DNA of 64,000 nt from Cronobacter universalis NCTC 9529 (GTDB lineage Bacteria > Pseudomonadota > Gammaproteobacteria > Enterobacterales > Enterobacteriaceae): assembly GCF_001277175.1 (NCBI RefSeq), contig NZ_CP012257.1, positions 1,488,001-1,552,000 of the forward strand, given 5' to 3'. The position numbers and the translations under genes are program-made. Below, one piece after another: positions 52,266-61,576 of the stretch. The stretch's first letter is position 1. The number at the start of each line of letters is the position of its first letter. The notes below the pieces were generated by a model, which saw nothing but the letters and a program-made list of their open reading frames with translations, searched no databases and was not told the origin of the DNA.

Positions 52266-54524
52266 GTGATCCCGTTGCCCGCGCTGAGCCTGTGCGTCAT
52301 AGCAGGGCTTTCCCCGCTGCTGTTTTTACCTGCGCTGTCGTCTGTCCCGCAGATAGCCGCGCTTACGCTCATATCGTCGCTGGCGCTTCTTCTGCGATGC
52401 CGTGCCGTGCGGTTTGCCGCACTGACGCTGCTCTTCCTCTGCTGGGGGCTGCTGGCCGCCCATCAGCTCACGCTGCCGTCTGCCTTACTCACAGGAAAAA
52501 CACGGCAAGTGGAGGCGCTTATTAACGCTACCGACGGCGCGACGGAACACCAGATTACTATCATGCGGGTAAACGGCGAGCGGCGCTTTCCGGCGCCTGG
52601 CGCCGTACTGCGGGACGCTTATTTACCGCAAAAGGTATGCGCTGGTCAGCGCTGGTTGATGACGCTACGGCTGCGGCCCGTTCATGGTCAGCTCAACGAA
52701 GGCGGGTTCGACAGCCAGCGTTATGCCCTGTCTCAGCATCAGCCGCTGAGCGGGCGCGTTGTAGCTGCGCAGTTGCTTCATGATGAGTGTAGCTTTCGGG
52801 CGCGTTATCTGGCCTCTTTCAGCCAGCACATGGCGCCATTCAGCTGGCGTCCGGTCATTCTGGCGCTCGGTTTCGGCGAGCGCGTCGCGCTGACGGAGGA
52901 GGTTAAAAGACTGCTGCGGGAAACCGGCACCGCGCATTTAATGGCAATTTCAGGATTACACATCGGCTTTGCAGGCACGCTGGGATGGGGGCTGGCGCGT
53001 TTGCTGCAACTGTTACTGCCCGCGCGACGGGTGGGTTACCGGTTTCCCTTACTGGCGATGCTGGGCACGGCGGCGCTCTATACGTGGCTTTCCGGGAGTA
53101 ACCCGCCTGCGATCAGAACGCTGGTCGCCATTTCGGCCTGGTGCGCGCTGCGCCTCTGCGGCAGACAGTGGACGCCCTGGCAGGTCTGGGTGTGCTGCGT
53201 GGCGGCTATCCTCTTCTCTGATCCTGTGGCGATATTAGCGGAAAGCCTCTGGCTCTCCGCTTTCGCTGTGGCCGCGCTGATTTTCTGGTATCAGTGGGTG
53301 CCGTTGCGTGCAGAAGGGAAGTGGCGCCCACTGAAAAGCCTGCTGCATTTGCAATGCGGTATGACGCTTCTGCTGCTGCCGCTTCAGCTCGTGCTGTTTC
53401 ATGGCATCAGCCTGACCTCCCTGCTGGCGAATCTGATGGCGGTGCCTGTTATCACTTTCATCGTCGTTCCGCTGGTGCTGGCGGGCATGATATTGGATCT
53501 GGCGCAGCTGACATGGCTGGAGCAGGGCGCGGGGCTGTTGGCCGACAGGGTGCTGGCGTCGCTTTTCTGGCTACTGCGGGAACTTCCTCCTGGATGGCTG
53601 AATCTCGACCAACGCTATCAGTGGCTCACGCTCGCGCCGTGGCTTGCGGTTATTGCGTGGCGAGGAGGCTGGCATCGTGTCTCACCGGCGACCTGCTGTA
53701 TCTCACTGGGGTTGTTAACGTGGCCGTTCTGGCAAAAATCGGCGGATGAGGGGTGGCGGCTCCATATGCTGGATATCGGGCATGGTCTCGCCATCGTCAT
53801 TGAACGCCACGGTAAGGCCATCCTGTATGACAGCGGTAATGCCTGGGAGGGCAGCGACAGTGCGCTGCGAACGATAATTCCCTGGCTGCGATGGCATCAT
53901 CTTAAACCTGAAGGCATCATCATCAGCCACGAGCACCTCGATCACCGCGGCGGTCTGGAGAGCCTGACGCGCGCGTGGCCTGATATGTGGATCCGCAGTT
54001 CGCTTCACTGGGCCGGCCACGTTTCTTGCGTGAAGGGCACACGCTGGCGCTGGCAGGGGCTGCTCTTTACCGTTCACTGGCCGCCTGCAAATTATAATGA
54101 GCAAGGCAATAACCGCTCCTGCGTCGTGAAAGTAAATGACGGTGAGCACAGCGTCCTGCTGACGGGCGATATTGAAGCCCCCGCAGAGTTGGCTATGCTC
54201 AAAAAACAGTGGCGACAGGTGCAGGCGGATATTCTCCAGGTGCCTCACCACGGCAGCCGTACTTCATCAACGCCAACGCTGTTATCGGTGGTGAATGGCA
54301 AAGCGGCGCTGGCATCGGCGTCGCGCTACAACGCCTGGCGATTACCCTCGGCGAAAGTGGTGAAACGCTATCAGGAACACCATTACCAGTGGTTTGATAC
54401 GGCACACGCCGGGCAGCTTTCTGTCTCATTTTCGCCAGGGCAATGGAAAATCGAGGGGTTAAGGAAACAGATTTCGCCCCGCTGGTATCATGAGTGGTTT
54501 GGCTCACCTGCTGAATACAGGTAG
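52266..54524 (+). CDS. ycaI: YcaI, ComEC/Rec2-family DNA-uptake channel homologue
   Basis: Predicted inner-membrane channel for single-stranded DNA uptake. I prefer the GTG at 52266, five bases after AAGGAGG, over a GTG at 52260 that overlaps this site; the protein is then 752 residues (E. coli 754). An N-terminal OB-like DUF4131 region is followed by the competence domain (about 190-460) with GTAHLMAISGLHIGFAG (about 221-237) and many helices. The C-terminal metallo-beta-lactamase-like domain has SHEHLDHRGGLESL (HxHxDH type, about 557-570). The role in enterobacteria without classical competence is unclear. It is upstream of msbA. Confidence 0.9.
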   Translation: MIPLPALSLCVIAGLSPLLFLPALSSVPQIAALTLISSLALLLRCRAVRFAALTLLFLCWGLLAAHQLTLPSALLTGKTRQVEALINATDGATEHQITIMRVNGERRFPAPGAVLRDAYLPQKVCAGQRWLMTLRLRPVHGQLNEGGFDSQRYALSQHQPLSGRVVAAQLLHDECSFRARYLASFSQHMAPFSWRPVILALGFGERVALTEEVKRLLRETGTAHLMAISGLHIGFAGTLGWGLARLLQLLLPARRVGYRFPLLAMLGTAALYTWLSGSNPPAIRTLVAISAWCALRLCGRQWTPWQVWVCCVAAILFSDPVAILAESLWLSAFAVAALIFWYQWVPLRAEGKWRPLKSLLHLQCGMTLLLLPLQLVLFHGISLTSLLANLMAVPVITFIVVPLVLAGMILDLAQLTWLEQGAGLLADRVLASLFWLLRELPPGWLNLDQRYQWLTLAPWLAVIAWRGGWHRVSPATCCISLGLLTWPFWQKSADEGWRLHMLDIGHGLAIVIERHGKAILYDSGNAWEGSDSALRTIIPWLRWHHLKPEGIIISHEHLDHRGGLESLTRAWPDMWIRSSLHWAGHVSCVKGTRWRWQGLLFTVHWPPANYNEQGNNRSCVVKVNDGEHSVLLTGDIEAPAELAMLKKQWRQVQADILQVPHHGSRTSSTPTLLSVVNGKAALASASRYNAWRLPSAKVVKRYQEHHYQWFDTAHAGQLSVSFSPGQWKIEGLRKQISPRWYHEWFGSPAEYR

Positions 54525-54560
54525 AATATGCGGCTATTTCAACGAAAGCTGGTTTTTTGA

Positions 54561-56309
54561 ATGCATAACGATAAAGATCTCTCCACGTGGCAGACCTTCC
54601 GCCGACTCTGGCCGGTGATTGCGCCCTTTAAAACGGGTCTGATTGTGGCTGGGGTAGCGTTAATACTCAACGCAGCCAGCGATACCTATATGCTATCGCT
54701 ACTTAAACCGTTACTGGATGATGGTTTCGGTAAAACCGACCGCTCAGTGCTGCTATGGATGCCGCTGGTGGTCATCGGGCTGATGGTGCTTCGTGGTATC
54801 ACCAGCTACGTTTCCAGTTATTGCATCTCCTGGGTTTCCGGGAAAGTCGTCATGACGATGCGCCGCCGCTTGTTTAATCATATGATGGGGATGCCTGTCT
54901 CTTTCTTTGATAAACAATCGACTGGTACGCTGCTCTCCCGTATTACCTACGATTCCGAGCAGGTCGCGTCGTCCTCTTCCAGCGCGCTCATTACCGTCGT
55001 GCGTGAAGGGGCGTCGATCATCGGTCTGTTCATCATGATGTTTTACTACAGCTGGCAGCTTTCGCTGATTCTGATAGTACTGGCGCCCATCGTGTCGATT
55101 GCGATCCGCGTCGTGTCGAAACGCTTTCGCAGCATCAGTAAAAACATGCAGAACACCATGGGGCAGGTGACGACCAGCGCCGAGCAGATGCTTAAAGGCC
55201 ATAAAGAAGTGCTCATTTTTGGCGGTCAGGAGGTTGAGGGCGAACGCTTCGCGAAAGTCAGCAACAAGATGCGTCTGCAGGGCATGAAAATGGTCTCGGC
55301 CTCATCCATTTCCGACCCGATTATTCAGCTGATTGCGTCTCTGGCGCTGGCGTTTGTGCTGTACGCGGCAAGCTTCCCGAGCGTCATGCAAACCCTGACG
55401 GCAGGCACTATCACCGTCGTATTCTCCTCCATGATTGCGCTGATGCGCCCGCTGAAATCGCTCACTAACGTAAACGCGCAGTTCCAGCGCGGGATGGCGG
55501 CTTGTCAGACTCTGTTCGCTATTCTGGACAGCGAGCAGGAGAAAGATGAAGGCACGCGTGTTGTTGAGCGCGCCCAGGGAAATCTCGAATTCCGTGATGT
55601 CACCTTCACTTATCCGGGCCGTGAAATTCCGGCGCTGCGCGATATCAACCTGTCTATCCCTGCCGGGAAGACGGTCGCGCTGGTGGGGCGTTCGGGTTCC
55701 GGCAAATCGACGCTCGCAAGCCTTATCACGCGCTTTTACGATATCGACAGCGGCGAGATCCTGCTGGACGGCCACGATCTGCGCGAATACACGCTCTCAT
55801 CGCTGCGTAACCAGGTCGCGCTCGTCTCCCAGAACGTGCATCTGTTTAATGACACGATCGCGAACAACATTGCGTACGCGCGCACGGATGTCTACAGCCG
55901 TGAAGCGATCGAGAAAGCCGCCCGTATGGCTTATGCGATGGACTTTATCAATAAGATGGATAACGGCCTGGATACGGTCATTGGCGAAAACGGCGTACTG
56001 CTTTCCGGCGGGCAGCGTCAGCGTATCGCGATTGCCCGCGCGCTGCTGCGCGACAGCCCGATCCTTATCCTTGATGAGGCGACTTCGGCGCTGGATACCG
56101 AGTCAGAACGCGCTATCCAGGCGGCGCTGGATGAACTGCAAAAGAACCGCACGTCGCTGGTTATCGCGCATCGTCTCTCCACTATCGAGCAGGCGGACGA
56201 AATTGTGGTTATCGAAGATGGACGCATCGTGGAGCGCGGCAATCATGCTGAACTTCTGGAACAGCATGGCGTCTATGCGCAGCTTCATAAGATGCAGTTT
56301 GGTCAATGA
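54561..56309 (+). CDS. msbA: Lipid A flippase MsbA
   Basis: Homodimeric ABC exporter that flips core-lipid A across the inner membrane. The 582 residues equal E. coli MsbA. Six membrane helices cover about 20-310, with the coupling region near [14 protein letters not shown]. Walker A is GRSGSGKST (about 376-384), signature [16 protein letters not shown] (about 481-496), Walker [13 protein letters not shown]. It overlaps lpxK by four bases, forming the msbA-lpxK-ycaQ-ycaR-kdsB cluster. Confidence 0.98.
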   Translation: MHNDKDLSTWQTFRRLWPVIAPFKTGLIVAGVALILNAASDTYMLSLLKPLLDDGFGKTDRSVLLWMPLVVIGLMVLRGITSYVSSYCISWVSGKVVMTMRRRLFNHMMGMPVSFFDKQSTGTLLSRITYDSEQVASSSSSALITVVREGASIIGLFIMMFYYSWQLSLILIVLAPIVSIAIRVVSKRFRSISKNMQNTMGQVTTSAEQMLKGHKEVLIFGGQEVEGERFAKVSNKMRLQGMKMVSASSISDPIIQLIASLALAFVLYAASFPSVMQTLTAGTITVVFSSMIALMRPLKSLTNVNAQFQRGMAACQTLFAILDSEQEKDEGTRVVERAQGNLEFRDVTFTYPGREIPALRDINLSIPAGKTVALVGRSGSGKSTLASLITRFYDIDSGEILLDGHDLREYTLSSLRNQVALVSQNVHLFNDTIANNIAYARTDVYSREAIEKAARMAYAMDFINKMDNGLDTVIGENGVLLSGGQRQRIAIARALLRDSPILILDEATSALDTESERAIQAALDELQKNRTSLVIAHRLSTIEQADEIVVIEDGRIVERGNHAELLEQHGVYAQLHKMQFGQ

Positions 56310-57283
56310 TTGAGCGCATCTGGTCCGGCCGTTCGCCATTATGGGTGCTCCTGCTGCCGCTCTCCTGGCTGTACGGCCTGGTCAGCGGCGCTGTCCGACT
56401 GAGCTATCAACTGGGCTTACGTAAAGCCTGGCGCGCGCCGGTACCCGTGGTCGTGGTGGGGAATCTTACCGCAGGCGGTAACGGGAAAACGCCGGTCGTG
56501 GTCTGGCTGGTTGAGCAACTGCACCAGCGGGGCGTGCGCGCCGGCGTGGTGTCGCGCGGTTACGGCGGGAAAGCGGCGCATTATCCGCTCGTGCTTAGCG
56601 ACGCCACTACCCCCGCGGAGGCGGGCGACGAGCCGGTGCTTATTTACCAGCGTACCGGCGCGCCCGTCGCGGTCTCGGCGAACCGCGCGCAAGCGGTTCA
56701 GGCGCTGATTGATCATGCTGGCCCACAAATCATCATTACCGATGACGGTCTGCAGCACTACGCGCTGGCGCGGGATAAAGAAATTGTCGTGATCGATGGC
56801 GTGCGCCGTTTCGGCAACGGCTGGTGGCTCCCGGCAGGCCCGATGCGCGAGCGCGCATCCAGGCTTAAGCAGGTCGATGCCGTCATTACGAACGGCGGAG
56901 AGGCGCGGCCTGGCGAAATTGCCATGCAGTTACAGCCAGGGCTCGCGGTTAATCTGCGCAGCGGCGAAAGGCGTGCAGTCAACACGCTGGAGAATGTGGT
57001 CGCGATGGCAGGCATCGGTCATCCGCCGCGCTTTTTCGCCACGCTTGAGAAATGCGGCCTGACGCCGGTAAAAACGGTAAGTCTTGCCGATCATCAGGCA
57101 TTGCGCGAAGCCGATGTGCTGGCGCTGATGCGCGAAGGCCAGACTCTGCTGATGACGGAAAAAGACGCGGTGAAATGTCGCGCCTTCGCCCATGACGACT
57201 GGTGGTATCTGCCGGTCGACGCGACGCTTGCGCAGCCGCAAGCCGATCAATTACTGAAGGAAATTCTCGCGCTGGTGCGTTAA
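56306..57283 (+). CDS. lpxK: Tetraacyldisaccharide 4'-kinase LpxK
   Basis: Adds the 4'-phosphate to the lipid A precursor at the inner membrane. It has 325 residues (E. coli 328). One N-terminal hydrophobic segment ([20 protein letters not shown]) anchors it. The P-loop is [17 protein letters not shown] (about 52-68). The conserved [19 protein letters not shown] (about 145-163) carries catalytic residues. The ATG lies inside the msbA stop (ATGA-type overlap), linking synthesis and flipping of lipid A. Confidence 0.97.
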   Translation: MIERIWSGRSPLWVLLLPLSWLYGLVSGAVRLSYQLGLRKAWRAPVPVVVVGNLTAGGNGKTPVVVWLVEQLHQRGVRAGVVSRGYGGKAAHYPLVLSDATTPAEAGDEPVLIYQRTGAPVAVSANRAQAVQALIDHAGPQIIITDDGLQHYALARDKEIVVIDGVRRFGNGWWLPAGPMRERASRLKQVDAVITNGGEARPGEIAMQLQPGLAVNLRSGERRAVNTLENVVAMAGIGHPPRFFATLEKCGLTPVKTVSLADHQALREADVLALMREGQTLLMTEKDAVKCRAFAHDDWWYLPVDATLAQPQADQLLKEILALVR

Positions 57284-57317
57284 GCAGGTGCGCCAGCCAT
57301 AGCGGACGGGAGCGGAT

Positions 57318-58577
57318 ATGTCTGGAGTGCATCTTTCGTTGCGCGCGGCGCGCCACCTTCACCTTGCCGCGCAGGGGCTGCTGAAAAAGCCGACGCGGCG
57401 CGCGCGTCCTGCCGATATTCTTAGCACCATCACTCGCATGTCTCTCCTGCAAATCGACACGATCAATATCGTGGCCCGCAGTCCGTATCTGGTGCTTTTC
57501 AGCCGTCTCGGCAGCTATCCGGGGCGCTGGCTTGATGAGGCGCTGGCCCGCTGCGAACTGATGGAGTACTGGGCGCACGAAGCCTGTTTTCTGCCGCGCA
57601 GCGATTTCCCGCTCTTTCGCCACCGTATGCTCAGCCCTGAAAAGATGGGCTGGAAATACCGGGCCGCGTGGATGGAAGAACACGCGCAGGAAATCGGCGA
57701 ACTGATGGCGTTTATCGAGCGTAACGGCCCGGTACGTTCGGCGGATTTTGAGCATCCGCGTAAAGGCGCCAGCGGCTGGTGGGAATGGAAGCCCCATAAA
57801 AAACATCTCGAAGGGCTGTTTACCGCAGGGCAGGTGATGGTGGTGGAGCGGCGCAACTTTCAGCGCGTCTACGATCTCACCACCAGGGTTTTGCCCGACT
57901 GGGACGACAGCCTGCATCTGATTGACCAGGCGCAGGCTGAGGGGCAGATGCTCGCCAACAGCGCCCGCAGTCTGGGGATCTTTCGCAGCGCCTGGCTTGC
58001 CGATTACTACCGGCTGCGCCATGTCGCCATCGGGCCGCTACTGCAGGCGTGGCAGGATGAAGGATTTGTGGTGCCAGTTGAGGTTGAGACGCTCGGGCCG
58101 ATGTGGCTGCATCATGAACTCGCGCCGCTGCTGGAGCAGGCCGTGGCAGGCAAACTCACCGCCACCCACAGCGCGGTCCTTTCGCCATTCGACCCGGTGG
58201 TCTGGGATCGCCGCCGCGCGGAAGAGCTCTTTAACTTCTCCTATCGCCTTGAATGTTACACGCCAGCGCCAAAGCGCAAATATGGCTATTTCGTTCTGCC
58301 GTTATTGCACAAAGGCGCGCTGGCGGGAAGGATGGATGCCAAAATGCACCGCCGGCAAGGCGTTCTGGAGATCATGGCGCTGTACGCAGAAGAGGGCGTC
58401 TCGTTCACAGCAGGGGTTATCGCCGGTCTGCGGCAGGCTATTGGCGATTTCGCCGCCTGGCAGGGCGCAAGGCGGGTGGTTTTCCGCCAGTTGCCCGGCC
58501 CGCTTGCGCAGGCGTGGGGCGAAGGCTGGGAAATTGACCCCGCGCCGGAAACGCATGTGATATCCTCAAAAGATTAA
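57318..58577 (+). CDS. ycaQ: YcaQ, interstrand-crosslink DNA glycosylase (HTH_42 family)
   Basis: Unhooks DNA interstrand crosslinks; E. coli YcaQ and Streptomyces AlkZ define the family. The 419 residues are slightly longer than E. coli (about 410), from the C-terminus. Winged-helix repeats form the fold; [20 protein letters not shown] (about 34-53) is in the first. The catalytic QxD motif QID is in [13 protein letters not shown], and the second half holds [18 protein letters not shown] (about 293-310). It lies in the lipid A/Kdo operon without an obvious functional link. Confidence 0.92.
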   Translation: MSGVHLSLRAARHLHLAAQGLLKKPTRRARPADILSTITRMSLLQIDTINIVARSPYLVLFSRLGSYPGRWLDEALARCELMEYWAHEACFLPRSDFPLFRHRMLSPEKMGWKYRAAWMEEHAQEIGELMAFIERNGPVRSADFEHPRKGASGWWEWKPHKKHLEGLFTAGQVMVVERRNFQRVYDLTTRVLPDWDDSLHLIDQAQAEGQMLANSARSLGIFRSAWLADYYRLRHVAIGPLLQAWQDEGFVVPVEVETLGPMWLHHELAPLLEQAVAGKLTATHSAVLSPFDPVVWDRRRAEELFNFSYRLECYTPAPKRKYGYFVLPLLHKGALAGRMDAKMHRRQGVLEIMALYAEEGVSFTAGVIAGLRQAIGDFAAWQGARRVVFRQLPGPLAQAWGEGWEIDPAPETHVISSKD

Positions 58578-58602
58578 TACCACCGGTCCATCAGGAGGAA
58601 CC

Positions 58603-58785
58603 ATGGATCATCGTTTACTCGAAATCATCGCCTGTCCGGTTTGCAACGGCAAACTCTACTTCAATCAGGAAAAGCAGGAGCTTATCTGCAAGGCCGACCG
58701 TCTCGCTTTCCCGCTGCGCGACGGCATTCCGGTGCTGCTGGAAACGGAAGCCCGCTCGCTTGCTGCCGAAGAGACTAACCCATGA
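58603..58785 (+). CDS. ycaR: YcaR, Trm112-like small protein
   Basis: Sixty-residue protein of the UPF0434/Trm112 family, the same length as E. coli YcaR. It begins [20 protein letters not shown]. The CPVC pair would be one half of a zinc site, but the second Cys pair of eukaryotic Trm112 is absent: only one later Cys ([20 protein letters not shown]) is seen. AGGAGGAACC precedes the ATG. It overlaps kdsB by four bases. No activity is established for the bacterial family in this context. Confidence 0.93.
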   Translation: MDHRLLEIIACPVCNGKLYFNQEKQELICKADRLAFPLRDGIPVLLETEARSLAAEETNP

Positions 58786-59528
58786 GTTTCGTGGTCATTA
58801 TTCCGGCCCGCTACGCGTCGACGCGTCTGCCGGGCAAACCGCTGGTCGATATCAACGGCAAGCCGATGATCGTGCATGTGCTGGAGCGCGCGCGTGAATC
58901 GGGGGCGGCGCGCATCATCGTGGCAACCGATCACCCGGACGTCGCCCGCGCGATTGAAGCGGCAGGCGGCGAGGTCTGCATGACCCGCGCCGATCATCAG
59001 TCCGGTACGGAACGTCTGGCGGAAGTTGTGGAGAAGTGCGGTTTCGATGACGACACGGTGATTGTCAACGTTCAGGGCGACGAGCCGATGATCCCGCCGG
59101 CGATTATTCGTCAGGTGGCGGAAAACCTGGCGGGCGCCCAGGCAGGAATGGCGACGCTGGCGGTGCCGGTCCATGACGCCCAGGAAGCGTTCAACCCGAA
59201 CGCCGTGAAAGTGGTAATGGATGCGCAGGGTTACGCGCTCTACTTCTCACGCGCCACGATCCCCTGGGATCGCGACCGTTTCGCGCAGTCGCGCGATACT
59301 ATCGGCGACAGCTTCCTGCGCCATATCGGCATCTATGGCTACCGCGCCGGGTTTATCCGCCGCTATGTCACCTGGCCCGCCAGCCCGCTTGAGCAGATTG
59401 AAATGCTGGAGCAGTTGCGCGTTCTGTGGCACGGCGAGAAAATCCATGTGGCCGTTGCCGCCGTGGTGCCTGGCACCGGCGTGGATACGCCCGACGATCT
59501 TGAGCGCGTACGCGCCGAAATGCGTTAA
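58782..59528 (+). CDS. kdsB: 3-deoxy-manno-octulosonate cytidylyltransferase KdsB (CMP-Kdo synthetase)
   Basis: Activates Kdo as CMP-Kdo for transfer to lipid A. The 248 residues equal E. coli KdsB. The nucleotide-binding start [20 protein letters not shown] (with RLPGKP at about 15-20) and the Mg-binding Asp in [15 protein letters not shown] (about 90-104) are clear. Its ATG overlaps the ycaR stop. A bidirectional terminator separates it from the convergent Lrp-like gene. Confidence 0.98.
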   Translation: MSFVVIIPARYASTRLPGKPLVDINGKPMIVHVLERARESGAARIIVATDHPDVARAIEAAGGEVCMTRADHQSGTERLAEVVEKCGFDDDTVIVNVQGDEPMIPPAIIRQVAENLAGAQAGMATLAVPVHDAQEAFNPNAVKVVMDAQGYALYFSRATIPWDRDRFAQSRDTIGDSFLRHIGIYGYRAGFIRRYVTWPASPLEQIEMLEQLRVLWHGEKIHVAVAAVVPGTGVDTPDDLERVRAEMR

Positions 59529-59531
59529 CAG

Positions 59532-59555
59532 AAAACCGGCCCAGGCCGGTTTTTT
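59532..59555. terminator. Bidirectional terminator between kdsB and the Lrp-like gene
   Basis: AACCGGC (59534-59540) / GCCGGTT (59545-59551), loop CCAG, with AAAA to the left and TTTTT to the right. Its right end overlaps the stop codon of the convergent regulator gene. Confidence 0.85.
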
Positions 59556-60042
59556 AATGGCGCCCGGCAGGCGAGCTCACCGGCAGCGTCTGGAACGGTT
59601 TGATCTCTTTTAGCACGAACATACTCTGCATCTCTTTAATGCCCGGCAGGCGGCGCAGCACCGACATGGCGAACTCCGCATAGGCGTCGAGATCGCGCGA
59701 CACCACCTGCAACAGGAAGTCGGCGTCCCCGCCAATGCTGTAACAGGCCACCACGTTTTCCAGCTCCATTACCTCTTGTTCAAAGCGCCGCGCCTGGGCT
59801 TCACTGTGGCTGTCGATACTGACGCGCACGAAAACCATCACGCCAAGCCCGATTTTGCGGCGGTCCAGCGCGGCGTGATAGCCGAGGATCACTTTATCTT
59901 CTTCCAGCTTTTTCACTTTACGCCAGCAGGGCGAGGGCGAGAGATTAACGGCCTCCGCCAGAGCCTGATTAGTGGTTCGCGCATCCTGCTGCAACAGCGT
60001 CAGCAGGGTGATATCAGCGGACGTCAGCGTATCATAAGACAT
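59554..60042 (-). CDS. Lrp/AsnC-family transcriptional regulator
   Basis: Small feast/famine regulator of 162 residues with the ATG at 60042 (MSYDTLTSADITLLTLLQQD); an in-frame ATG four codons upstream has no ribosome site, whereas GAG lies eight bases before the chosen one. The N-terminal helix-turn-helix is at about 20-50, with recognition helix SPSPCWRKVKKLEED. The RAM domain (about 65-145) has GGDADFLLQVVSRDLDAYAE, the usual effector-pocket/dimer loop. The protein is clearly distinct from true Lrp at 28601. It is divergent from the DUF2000 gene, and the 126-bp gap holds an inverted repeat, so it likely regulates itself and that gene. Not present at this place in E. coli K-12. The effector is unknown. 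Confidence 0.88.
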   Translation of the reverse strand: MSYDTLTSADITLLTLLQQDARTTNQALAEAVNLSPSPCWRKVKKLEEDKVILGYHAALDRRKIGLGVMVFVRVSIDSHSEAQARRFEQEVMELENVVACYSIGGDADFLLQVVSRDLDAYAEFAMSVLRRLPGIKEMQSMFVLKEIKPFQTLPVSSPAGRH

Positions 60043-60064
60043 TATTTTTCTCATTTAGGGTTTT

Positions 60065-60084
60065 AAAGGGTAATTTTACCCTTT
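60065..60084. promoter_or_regulatory. Inverted-repeat operator between Lrp-like gene and DUF2000 gene
   Basis: AAAGGGTAA and TTACCCTTT form a perfect 9-bp inverted repeat with a 2-base spacer. Flanking half-sites GGGT (60058-60061) and ACC(G) (60086-60089) extend the array so GGGT/ACCC elements recur every 8-10 bp on one side of the helix. This is the layout expected for an oligomeric Lrp-type regulator. Confidence 0.65.
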
Positions 60085-60168
60085 TACCGCGCATTGTGGT
60101 GCAAGAAAGGTCATTTTTCTCCGCCGTTGTCGGGCAGACTTACTGCATCAACTGACAGGGAGAAAAAC

Positions 60169-60591
60169 ATGCAATTCGATACCAGCCTGCATAAATGCAC
60201 CATCGTCGTCGATCGCGCGCTCACGCCAGGGCTTGCCATGAACGCCGCGAGCGTACTGGGCGTTTGTCTTGGAAGGCAGGTGGAAGGATTAGTCGGGCCC
60301 GATCTGTTAAGCCTGGACGGCGTCACCTATCCGGGCGTGATCCGCGCGCCGCTGCCGGTGCTGCTCGGCGAGGGCAACACGCTGTTAAGCCTGTTTAGCG
60401 CCGCGCAGAACGATCCGCAGATCCTGGTATTGCCCTTCAGCGCGCTGGCGCAATCGTGCAAAACCTGGGAGGAGTATGAACGGCGGCTGGCGGGCGCCAG
60501 CAGCGCGGAGACCGAGCTGGCGGCGCTGGCGCTCGTCGGCCCTAAAAAACTGATAGCCCGTCTGACGGGCAATCTGCCGCTTTATCGTTAA
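60169..60591 (+). CDS. DUF2000 family protein (PTH2-like fold predicted)
   Basis: Soluble protein of 140 residues with no signal peptide or membrane span. The ATG at 60169 (MQFDTSLHKCTIVVDRALTP) follows GGGAG; the frame extends 25 codons upstream but crosses the presumed promoter. The N-terminal strand-helix KCTIVVDRALTPGLAMNAAS resembles the opening of peptidyl-tRNA hydrolase 2 proteins, and the end ALALVGPKKLIARLTGNLP is typical for DUF2000. I infer the fold from this pattern; no activity is established. It is divergent from the Lrp-like gene and probably controlled by it. Not found here in E. coli K-12. Confidence 0.8.
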   Translation: MQFDTSLHKCTIVVDRALTPGLAMNAASVLGVCLGRQVEGLVGPDLLSLDGVTYPGVIRAPLPVLLGEGNTLLSLFSAAQNDPQILVLPFSALAQSCKTWEEYERRLAGASSAETELAALALVGPKKLIARLTGNLPLYR

Positions 60592-60621
60592 TGCAAACTG
60601 GCGAGGAATTGATCTCAACAG

Positions 60622-60650
60622 ATGACATCTGCCGCAAGGACGCCCATTAT
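60622..60650 (+). promoter_or_regulatory. Predicted promoter of ycbJ
   Basis: ATGACA (60622-60627) and CATTAT (60645-60650) are 17 bases apart. The start near 60657 leaves a leader of about 26 bases. Confidence 0.45.
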
Positions 60651-60682
60651 AAAAACAGTAGCGTTTATAAGGGTAACGGCAA

Positions 60683-61576
60683 ATGGAGCAACTGCGTGCG
60701 GAACTCAGTCATCTGTTAGGTGAAAAACTCAGTCGGCTTGAATGCATCAGCGAAAAAGCGGATACGGCGCTCTGGTCGCTCTACGACAGCCACGGCAATC
60801 CGATGCCGTTGCTGGCGCGGAGTTTCACCTCGCCGGGGCTTGCGCAGCAGCAGGCCGGGAAAATGTCGATACTGGCGCGTTACGGCACGGTGCGACTGCC
60901 GGTGGTATACGGGGTGATGACCCACGAGGAGCATCCTGGGCCGGATGTGCTGCTGATGGAGCGCCTGCGGGGCGTTCCGGTAGAAGCGCCCGCCCGCACG
61001 CCGCAGCGCTGGGAACAGCTTCAGGATCAGATAATCGAAGCGTTGCTGAGCTGGCATCGCGTTGACAGCCACGGCTGCGTGGGCAGCGTCGACAGCACCC
61101 AGGAGAATCTCTGGCCGCACTGGTATCGCCAGCGTGTCGAAGTGCTCTGGAGCACGCTCAATCAGTATCAGAATACCGGCCTGACGATGCAGGACAAACG
61201 GATGCTGTTTCGCACCCGTGAATGCCTGGAAGAGATGTTCGCCGGGTTTAATGACAACTGCGTGCTGATCCACGGCAACTTTAACCTGCGCAGTATGCTG
61301 AAAGATGCGCGCAGCGATCAGCTGCTGGCGATGGTCAACCCCGGTATTGTGCTGTGGGCGCCGCGCGAGTATGAGCTTTTCCGCCTGTTCGACACGCCGC
61401 TTGCCGAAAGCCTCTTCTGGCGGTACATCCAGCGCGCGCCGGTGGCGGAATCGTTCCTCTGGCGCCGCTGGCTCTATGTGCTGTGGGATGAAGTGGCGCA
61501 GCTTTTACAAACCGGGAAAATGAACCGCGCCGCGTTTACCACGGCGTCGGAATCACTTCTGCCCTGGGTCGCCTGA
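60683..61576 (+). CDS. ycbJ: YcbJ, APH-like phosphotransferase of unknown substrate
   Basis: Protein of 297 residues, the length of E. coli YcbJ, with the aminoglycoside-phosphotransferase/kinase-like fold. An N-lobe strand with LWSLYDSHGNPMPLLARSF is followed by the hinge VLLMERLRGVPVEAP (about 91-105). The catalytic loop is CVLIHGNFNLRSMLKD (about 193-208): HGNFN corresponds to HGDxxxxN, so the usual catalytic Asp is Asn. The metal-binding DxD is not obvious (LLAMVNPGIVLW). It may therefore be a pseudokinase. Its end overlaps elyC by 24 bases, convergently. Confidence 0.85.
   Translation: MEQLRAELSHLLGEKLSRLECISEKADTALWSLYDSHGNPMPLLARSFTSPGLAQQQAGKMSILARYGTVRLPVVYGVMTHEEHPGPDVLLMERLRGVPVEAPARTPQRWEQLQDQIIEALLSWHRVDSHGCVGSVDSTQENLWPHWYRQRVEVLWSTLNQYQNTGLTMQDKRMLFRTRECLEEMFAGFNDNCVLIHGNFNLRSMLKDARSDQLLAMVNPGIVLWAPREYELFRLFDTPLAESLFWRYIQRAPVAESFLWRRWLYVLWDEVAQLLQTGKMNRAAFTTASESLLPWVA

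Noticed and set aside
60094..60168. Longer N-terminus for the DUF2000 protein
   Set aside because: The extra 25 codons have no ribosome site, lie in the presumed promoter/operator area and show no family similarity.
60592..60682. Small gene between DUF2000 gene and ycbJ
   Set aside because: Only 91 bases, with a plausible promoter and leader for ycbJ and no frame with a ribosome site.
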